From positions 45,582,706 through 45,646,705 of the forward strand of contig CM065299.1 in assembly GCA_032871835.1 (NCBI GenBank): a DNA stretch of 64,000 bases, in the 5' to 3' direction. This document shows, piece by piece, positions 57,188 through 64,000 of this stretch; the stretch's first letter is position 1, and the number at the start of each line of letters is the position of its first letter. The stretch comes from Dipteronia dyeriana (lineage: Eukaryota; Streptophyta; Magnoliopsida; Sapindales; Sapindaceae). The position numbers and the translations under genes are program-made. Below the pieces are notes generated by a model. The model was not told where the DNA came from. It ran no database searches and saw nothing but the letters and a program-made list of their open reading frames with translations.

Positions 57188-57714
57188 AAATATAATCCCT
57201 TATGAATATCCCTCCTTTGAGAGTATATATCGTTTGGGCCAATTATCTAGTCTATCCTTGTAAGGAAGTATTTAGCTAGATTCCATTCATGAATACCCCT
57301 TGGGGGGTTATTACATGAAACATAAAGCTCAACTAAACTTGGAAGCCGTAGGTGTTCCGTAACACCTTCTCCCACTCAATTATTTAAGGCTTGTGATCGA
57401 ATTCCATAAAATGATTTGCCAAGTTATCTAGCTAATTAGATACCTAAACCATTCAACGCATGTTCATACCAAAAGAGATATATGAGTGACACTCCCATAC
57501 TATATGACATGTTATCAAACAATGACAACCATTGCAATATTTACGAAAATGTAAATAGCTACAAATTTGGTCCGTCCTAGAAAAGCAACTAAATTACATG
57601 TCTTGGAATACTAAAACTCCTTTATTGGCAAACAAGTCTCACGCGAACATCATCCATATGGACACCCTTGGCTGCCTCCCATGGGCATGCACACACTTTA
57701 TCTCCATAATGGGT

Positions 57715-57790
57715 TGCCGTACACAGCCCATGGGATCCATAGAGCTGCCATGCCCAGCCCTTGGCATCCATGGGGCTGCCGTGCGCAGCC
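57715..57790 (-). repeat. Hairpin minisatellite in copy 4 leader, about 2.5 units
   Basis: CAGCCC(A/T)TGG(G/C)ATCCAT(A/G)G(A/G)GCTGCC units are spaced about 31 bp apart, as in copies 1 and 2. Confidence 0.78.
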
Positions 57791-58090
57791 TATGACAGAA
57801 CAATCATGGCTAGTGCTCATTCACACACACGATTGTTGCTATACCGCACACGGTACCAACTTGTTCCGGTTGCTCCCAATTCTTCAAATCTTCAAATCTT
57901 CGATACTTGAATAAATTACAACAATATCTTAAGTAATAAAATACTCCAGTTTTTTTTTACTATTACAGTAATAAAATAAAATAAAAACTTAGCAACTACC
58001 AATAAGGAAATTATGGTGATGATAGACCGCCGTTCTTGTTACAATCCCAAAAAAAAATACATTGAAATTCTAGGACCAAAATTGAGCAAT

Positions 58091-58108
58091 AACAAATCAC
58101 ATTATAAA

Positions 58109-58165
<57 letters not shown>

Positions 58166-58874
58166 ATACATTCCAATGTAAATATATATGTGAATACCAA
58201 TAATGCCCATCTCTTTCTAAAACATGCTTATTTACAATAAAAAGAAGTAGATTCACGTACATATACATCAATTAATCAAGGGTACAACCAGGCTCTGATA
58301 CCAACTATAGGGAAAAATCGATTCAAAAAAAATGTGGCAGAAGCGTAAAGTTAATATTGTTCATTCATACTCTAAACAATCCTAATGGAGAAAGTTTATC
58401 CGCATGAATAATATCAGTAATCCACAAGAGCTTATAGACCGCCTATAGCTCTCCAAGTTACCATATTTACTCATATGACCATATTTTAAACATGGATATT
58501 TTGACTTGTCCGGAAGCCATTTTTCAATAGACACTATTGAAAACTTAACGTTAAGATTTAATATCCAGTACCTCAAAATATCCATATGATGGTATTATAC
58601 TCTCATTAACAAATCATATTATAAAAACATATTTATATATATATATATATATATATCCATACAATCCATGCACCTAAGAGCTCATAGACCGCCTATAGCT
58701 CTCCAAGTTACAATATTTACTCGTATGACCACATTTTAAACTTGGATATTTTGACTTGTCTAGAAGCTATTTTTCAATAGACACTATTGAAAACTTAACA
58801 TTAAGATTTAATATCCAGTACCTCAAAATATCCATATGATGGTATTCTACTCTCATTAACAAATCACATTAAAA

Positions 58875-58912
<38 letters not shown>

Positions 58913-59444
58913 TCCATACATTCCATTGTAAATACATATATGAATACCAATAGTGGCATCTCTTTCTAAAATATTCATAATTACAATAAAGAGAAATAGA
59001 TTCACATACATAAACATCCATTAATCAAGGGTACAACCAGGTTCTGATTCTAACTATAAGGAAAAATCGATTCAAAAAAAATGTGGGAGAAGCGTAAAGT
59101 TAATACTGTTCATTCATACTCAAGACAATCTTAATAGAGAAAGTGTATACGCATGAATAATATCAGTAATCCCAAAGAGCTCATAGACCGCCTATAGCTC
59201 TCCAAGTTACCATTTTTACTTGTATGACCACATTTTAAACTTGGATATTTTGACTTGTCCATAAGCCATTTTTCAATAGACACTATTGAAAACTTAACGT
59301 TAAGATTTAATATCTAATACCTCAAAATATCCATATGATGGTATGCTACTCACATTTAATAAAAGGAGCCACGATGTCCATATCTATAACTAAAGTCTTC
59401 TATCGATTAACAAATGAAAACCACCAAACTATCGAGGATAGACT
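58091..59444 (-). repeat. Triplicated leader/primer-site/LTR segment
   Basis: The segment from AACAAATCACATTATAAAAAC in the leader, through primer site and LTR end, to TACTCTCATT in the LTR occurs in three rounds: 58091-58609, 58610-58857 (shortened, no primer site) and 58858 onward. Junctions are always TACTCTCATT next to AACAAATCA. Rounds 1 and 3 share the same LTR deletion just after the LTR edge (GTAAAGTTAAT joined to GTTCATTC), so that deletion came first. Each round carries a TA run (58112-58163, 58634-58656, 58879-58906). Confidence 0.85.
58292..58303 (-). other. Primer-binding site of Cop-A copy 4
   Basis: The minus strand reads TGGTATCAGAGC, a perfect match. A decayed duplicate lies at 59041-59052. 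Confidence 0.93.
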
Positions 59445-61846
59445 TGTAGGGAAAAAACGAGTTCAAAACGCAACGGAAGCGTGAGAAAAGAAAAATTAGG
59501 GTTTGCGTATAAATAAAAAGTTTCCCTTTTATTCAATAAGAACCTTAACCCTGGATTAATTGACATATATAAAAGTATCGTACCTTTTTCTCGTGATGAT
59601 TGAACAAGCGCTGAATTGATTCCGTAAGATCTTCCAATCCAATCACGAACGTGAATCTCCTAGGAGTGTGGGCTCCTTTTCTTTAAATTGTATACTTGAG
59701 GATGGAGACAAAACAAAATCTTTTCTTTGTTAATTACAAATATCCTCTAAGAGAAAAATCAAGAACGTCCGGCCACTTGTGAATTATCAATCAATTTGAT
59801 TGAAACTCGCGTGAACCTTGATTCGATGTTGTACACAAAACCTCTTTGATGTAAAGGATACTATTGTACTATAGACAACAAAAACGTTCTCTTTTTCTCT
59901 TTTCTCCTTGGCCAAATTCCACAACCTTTATCTATGAGTTGATCGAATCTTATCTAGAGCAAATACCAAATTTTTCTCCCTCAAAATTGTCTCTTGCTAT
60001 GCCAAATTCTCTCTTCAAAATTACCTAGCATGGCCAAAATTTTCATCATAGAATTCTTATGGGCTGGCCGAATTTCAAACACAAATATATAGGATGATTA
60101 ATCCTCTCATAAGAATAATTTACTTGGTTGGCAAGAATCCTTTCCTTAGGTAGATTTATTTCGTAGTTAAGAATCCTTATCTAAAATAAATTCTAGCCTC
60201 ATCTTATATATGCATAGCTGTCCGAAATTTATAGGATAAGTATTAGGAAACTTAATTCTTTTCCTATGAGTCCTTGGTTGTTAAGAATCCTTGGTTGTTA
60301 AGAATCCTTTTCAAAAAAGGAATTCTATCATACACCAAGACTCCTAATCCAACTCAATAGTGTGTTAGTAACCATATTAAAGACGTCATAATTTGATTAG
60401 ATAAATAATTCCTTTTATTTATCTACTTATCAAATATAGTCTTTAATAGTAATTATACTACCAACAATAGTATAATTTTAGGAGACCATTTTCTACTAGG
60501 AAAAAGTTTTTGACTTTTAATTAAATAATTAATTAATCAACAAATTAATTAATTTCCATTTAATTGAATAATAAAATAAAACAATATATTTAAGCTATTC
60601 TAAATAGCCTTGCCGCCCATACCACATATATGGGTCATATATTATTTTTCTTATTTTATTAAATCCATTGGACCTTAATAAAAAGTCCACATGTGAACTA
60701 GACCTATTCTTATAAAAAGAAACAAATTCTCATGCCTTATTACAATTCTAGATAGACCCCTAAATTGGTCCGGTAGAATATATCAAGTGATCCATACAAG
60801 TTCGTGTGGATTGGGGATCTTGGCGGGCTATCTAAATTTAAGCTCCAATAGACACAACCCAATCACAATCAACAAATGATTCACTTAGGTCCGATCTATT
60901 TAATTTTAGTTCATTCCACTAAAAAACTAAAATTGAACTCTTAAATAAAGATAAAATAAGTTGATGTTACTCATTCGTACCCAAGACAACCTTATTGGAG
61001 AAAGTATATCCTCGTGATAAATACCAGTAATCGCCAAGAGATCATAGACCGATTATATCTCTCCAAGTTACCATATTTACTCATATGACCACATTTTGAA
61101 CTTGGATATTTTGACTTGTCCAGAAGCCATGTTTCAATAGACACTATTGAAAACTTAACGTTAAGATTTAATATCCAGTACCTCAAAACATCCATATGAT
61201 AGTATTCTACTCTTATTCAATAAATGGAGCCACGATGTCCATATCTATAAATGAAGTCCTCTATCGATTAACAAATGAATACCACCAAACTGTCGAGAAA
61301 AGACTATGCTGTATAATCGTACTCATTGATAGCTCAAATGATAACACTTGCAACCATAAGTCCATCATTTATCTCAGGATTTAGATAGACTCTCTTATTG
61401 TCTTCAAATGAAAACTTTTATCCATTGAGGATTCTAGATAAAGTATTTCATTTTGATCCTATTCAATGCACACAGTGCACTAGATTCTTTTGCCCAAAGA
61501 CACCACACTTTGATGATTTCAGACTCATCATAACACATTTGATCCCACTCAAATGCTAGCAAAAGAATCTACAACTTTGACAAGATAAAGGTGCTCAACC
61601 TTTTATCTTAAGTTGTGAATATTATTCAAGACTTACTAAAGAATTGTGTCTACCTCATACATATCTAGATGTATGGACAATTCTTTTTTTCTCATAGTCT
61701 TTTGACCTTATGATTATTTACTTTTGACAATTATAATTATAAAACTATAAATGCTATAAGATTTGTTAAACTAGAAATCACTTTATTAATATAAAAAAAT
61801 TGTTAATTACAATATTACACTCTTGCTATCGAGCATAATCCTAACA
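59445..61846 (-). mobile_element. Cop-A solo LTR (copy 5)
   Basis: This 2402-bp LTR, TGTAGGG to ATCCTAACA on the plus strand, has a perfect target duplication, AGACT (59440-59444 and 61847-61851). It lies inside the Cop-A copy 4 LTR, which reads through when it is removed. No internal region. Confidence 0.95.
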
Positions 61847-61851
61847 AGACT

Positions 61852-62102
61852 ATGCTATATAATCGTACTCATTGATAGCTGAAATGATAAACTTGCAACC
61901 ATAAGTCCATCATTTATCTCAGGATTGAGATAGACTCTCTTATTGTTATCAAGTGAAAACTTTTATCCATTGACGGTTCGAGATAAAGTATTTCACTGTG
62001 ATCCTATTCGATGCACCCAGTGCACTAGATTCTTTTTCCCAAAGACAACACACTTTGATGATTTTAGACTCATCATAACACATTTGATCCTACTTAAATG
62101 CT
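61852..62102 (-). repeat. Remainder of Cop-A copy 4 LTR
   Basis: It continues the LTR interrupted at 59444 (ATGCTATATAATCGTACTC) and stops at AAATGCTAG, about 300 bp before the expected LTR start. It joins RT sequence directly. Confidence 0.87.
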
Positions 62103-62930
62103 AGTATAGATATCTGGTCTATTACAGAGCATTGCATACATGAGACTTCCTACTATCGAAGCATATGGAATCCTACTCATGAATTGCTCTTCATGCTCAT
62201 TCTTAGGAACATGTTTCTTAGAAAGTTTGATTCCATGTCTGAAAGGTAGTATACCTTTCTTGGAATCTTGCATGGAAAACCTAGACAAGTTTTTATCTAT
62301 GTATAAAGCTTGGGATAATGCAATCGTTCTATTCTTTCTATCCCTTATTACTTGGATACCAAGAATATAATCTACTTCTCCTAAGTCCTTCATATCAAAT
62401 TGTTTTGCTAACCATACTTTTATTGATGTCAATACACCTACATCATTTCCGATGAGTAGGATATCATCAACGTAAAGAACTAGGAAAACCAACTTGTCAT
62501 CTTTAATCCTTTTGTATACACAAGGTTCATCAAGGTTTTGAATAAATCCAAAACTTTTTACGACTTGATCGAACCTTATGTTCCAGGATCTAGATGCTTG
62601 TTTCAATCCATATATGGATCTTTGCAACTTGCATACCCTTTCCTCTTGGCCATTTTCAATGAATCCTTCTGGTTGCATGATGTAGATGCTTTCGTCAAGA
62701 CTTCCATTATGGAAAGTTGTCTTGACGTCTATTTGCCAAATCTCTAGGTCTAGAGATACCCCAATGGATAAGAGTATCCTAATGGATTTAAGCATGGCCA
62801 TAGGAGAGAAGGTTTCTTCATAATCGATACCTTCCTTCTGTGTATAACCTTTAGCTACCAATCTAGCTTTAAAGGATTCCACCTTACCATCCATTCCTCT
62901 TTTCCTCTTTTATACCCACTTGCACCCGAT
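62103..62930 (-). pseudogene. pol: Cop-A copy 6 reverse transcriptase
   Basis: The open frame 62894-62094 (266 codons) covers nearly all of the [44 protein letters not shown] and QRSIYGLKQASRSWNIRFD. YVDD is intact at 62463-62474, followed by LLIGNDVGVLTS, LGIQVIRDRKNRTIALSQ and SLMYAMLCNRPDI. It is cut there by the junction to LTR sequence, so the RT end and RNase H are gone. Upstream, a stop lies near 62911 in [17 protein letters not shown]. This is the most intact Cop-A RT in the window. Confidence 0.93.
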
Positions 62931-64000
62931 GGGTTTTATCCCTTTAGGCAAGTCTACAGGAGACCAGACTTTATTTTTGAACATATATTCAACTTCGGAT
63001 TGCATTGCCTTTTGCCAATGGCGACAATCAACATCTTCCATTGCTTCCTTGTACGTATAGGGATCATCGTCGTCCAGAAGATTCTCTATAGATTCTTCTA
63101 GATCGATGTATCTCTCTGGTTGTCTAATAATCCTCCCACTACGATGACTTATGGTAGATTATTGATCTTGTATTGGTACGAAACTTACAATTGGGCTTGG
63201 TTGTGAAACCTCTTGTGGAATTGTATCTCTTAAAAGCTCATTTAGGACAATTCTATTTTTAGGCACAAAATTATATATATAGTCATCTTCTAGAAATTTA
63301 GCATTTTTCGAAACAAATAATTTAAGATCTGAAGGACTATAAAAATAATATCCTTTTGTTCCTTTTGGATACCCTACAAATATGCATGTTTCAGAACGGG
63401 ACTTCATCTTTTCTGTCTTTCATTTTAACACGTGCGCAGGACATCCTAATATCCTTAAGTGTTGCAAACTAGGCTTTAGCCCTGTCCACAACTCATACAG
63501 TGTTTTAGGAACCGACTTAGATGGTACATCGTTTAGAATATGCATGGCAGTTTGTAAAACATATCCCCAAAAAGAACTATGGAGCGTTGAATAACTCAAC
63601 ATAGACCTAACCATGTCAAAAAGAGTTCTATTTCTCCTTTCTGCCACCCCATTTTGTTGAGGTATGCCCGGTGCAGAAAACTGAGAAATTATCCCATTAT
63701 CAATAAGATATTGCTGAAACTCACCAAAGAGATATTCTCCACCACGATAAGACCTCAAGATTTTTATACGTTTCTCAAGCTGATTTTCTACTTCAGTTTT
63801 AAATGCTTTGAACATATTAAAAGCATCCGACTTATGTCCCATGAGATATACATAGCCAAATCTTGAGTGATCATCCTTGAAAGTGATGAAGTACTCATAT
63901 CCACCTCTAGCTTGAAGGCTCATAGGTCCACACACATTAGTGTGTGTCAATCCTAAACATTCGATGGCTCTTACGCCTTTGGTCGTAAATGACCTTTTGG
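62931..64000 (-). pseudogene. pol: Cop-A copy 6 integrase and linker (runs off window)
   Basis: 63950-63420 contains HTNVCGPMSLQARGGYEYF (catalytic Asp now Asn), DDHSRFGYVYLM, RSYRGGEYLF (second Asp now Tyr), PQQNGVAERRNRTL (Glu kept) and ELWTGLKPSLQHLRILGCPAHVLK. 63407-63159 continues with KSRSETCIFVGYPKGTKGYYFYSP and [10 protein letters not shown]. 63158-62931 is the acidic linker. The zinc domain (FTTKG) reaches the window edge. Confidence 0.92.

Larger units (their letters stand above)
57188..58305 (-). mobile_element. Cop-A copy 4 5' leader
   Basis: It is minus-strand leader colinear with 11700-12907 of copy 1. Hairpin minisatellite lies at 57715-57790, a TA run at 58112-58163, and the primer site at 58292-58303. 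Gag and the rest are missing on the left. Confidence 0.87.

Overview
The window is nuclear DNA of a flowering plant and consists almost entirely of nested, mostly dead LTR retrotransposons. The evidence is plant-specific lineages (Sirevirus-like and Angela-like Ty1/copia, Tat and Athila-like Ty3/gypsy), primer-binding sites matching initiator tRNA-Met, AT-rich sequence and dense stop codons. I found no host gene, tRNA, rRNA or CRISPR array. The species cannot be told from the sequence. A gene-poor, probably heterochromatic location is an inference.

Labels used below. Cop-A: copia family with LTRs of about 2.4 kb, running TGTTGGGATTATGC to TTTTTCCCTACA. Sir-B: Sirevirus-like copia with LTRs of about 2.2-2.5 kb. 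Cop-C: copia element with 553-bp LTRs. Tat-1, Tat-2 and Tat-3: three pieces of Tat-type gypsy. Ath: an Athila-like gypsy pol piece.

Layout. 1-1770 is a Tat LTR (Tat-3). 1790-17089 is Sir-B copy 1 (minus strand; gag plus 5' LTR). Its LTR was split by Cop-A copy 1 (4231-14898, minus, target duplication AATAT), which itself carries a small DNA transposon (4580-5371) and an inverted pair of Sir-B LTR pieces (9940-11120). Sir-B copy 1 abuts an Athila-like reverse transcriptase at 17090-18770. Tat-1 (plus) spans about 18771-28865: gag, protease, reverse transcriptase, two RNase H domains, an integrase containing a stray Cop-A gag fragment, a 99-bp tandem array, and an antisense accessory gene. Sir-B copy 2 (minus) fills 28866-37224 and is the least damaged pol here. 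Tat-2 (37977-57187) is broken up by the full Cop-A copy 2 (38649-48681, target duplication ATAGA), the gutted Cop-C (48978-51816) and a Cop-A solo LTR (53598-55963, target duplication AAATT). From 57188 to the end are Cop-A leader, LTR and pol pieces (minus) with a locally triplicated LTR/primer-site segment and a second solo LTR (59445-61846, target duplication AGACT).

How it fits together. When new, each element would have made its own RNA from its LTR, a gag shell, and protease, integrase and reverse transcriptase/RNase H. No copy seen here is intact. The features most worth following are the Sir-B LTR foldback inside Cop-A, the GC-rich hairpin repeats in Cop-A leaders, the palindrome near the Sir-B promoter, the antisense Tat gene, and the Cop-A gag fragment captured in Tat-1 integrase. 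I did not find a convincing new multi-gene system.
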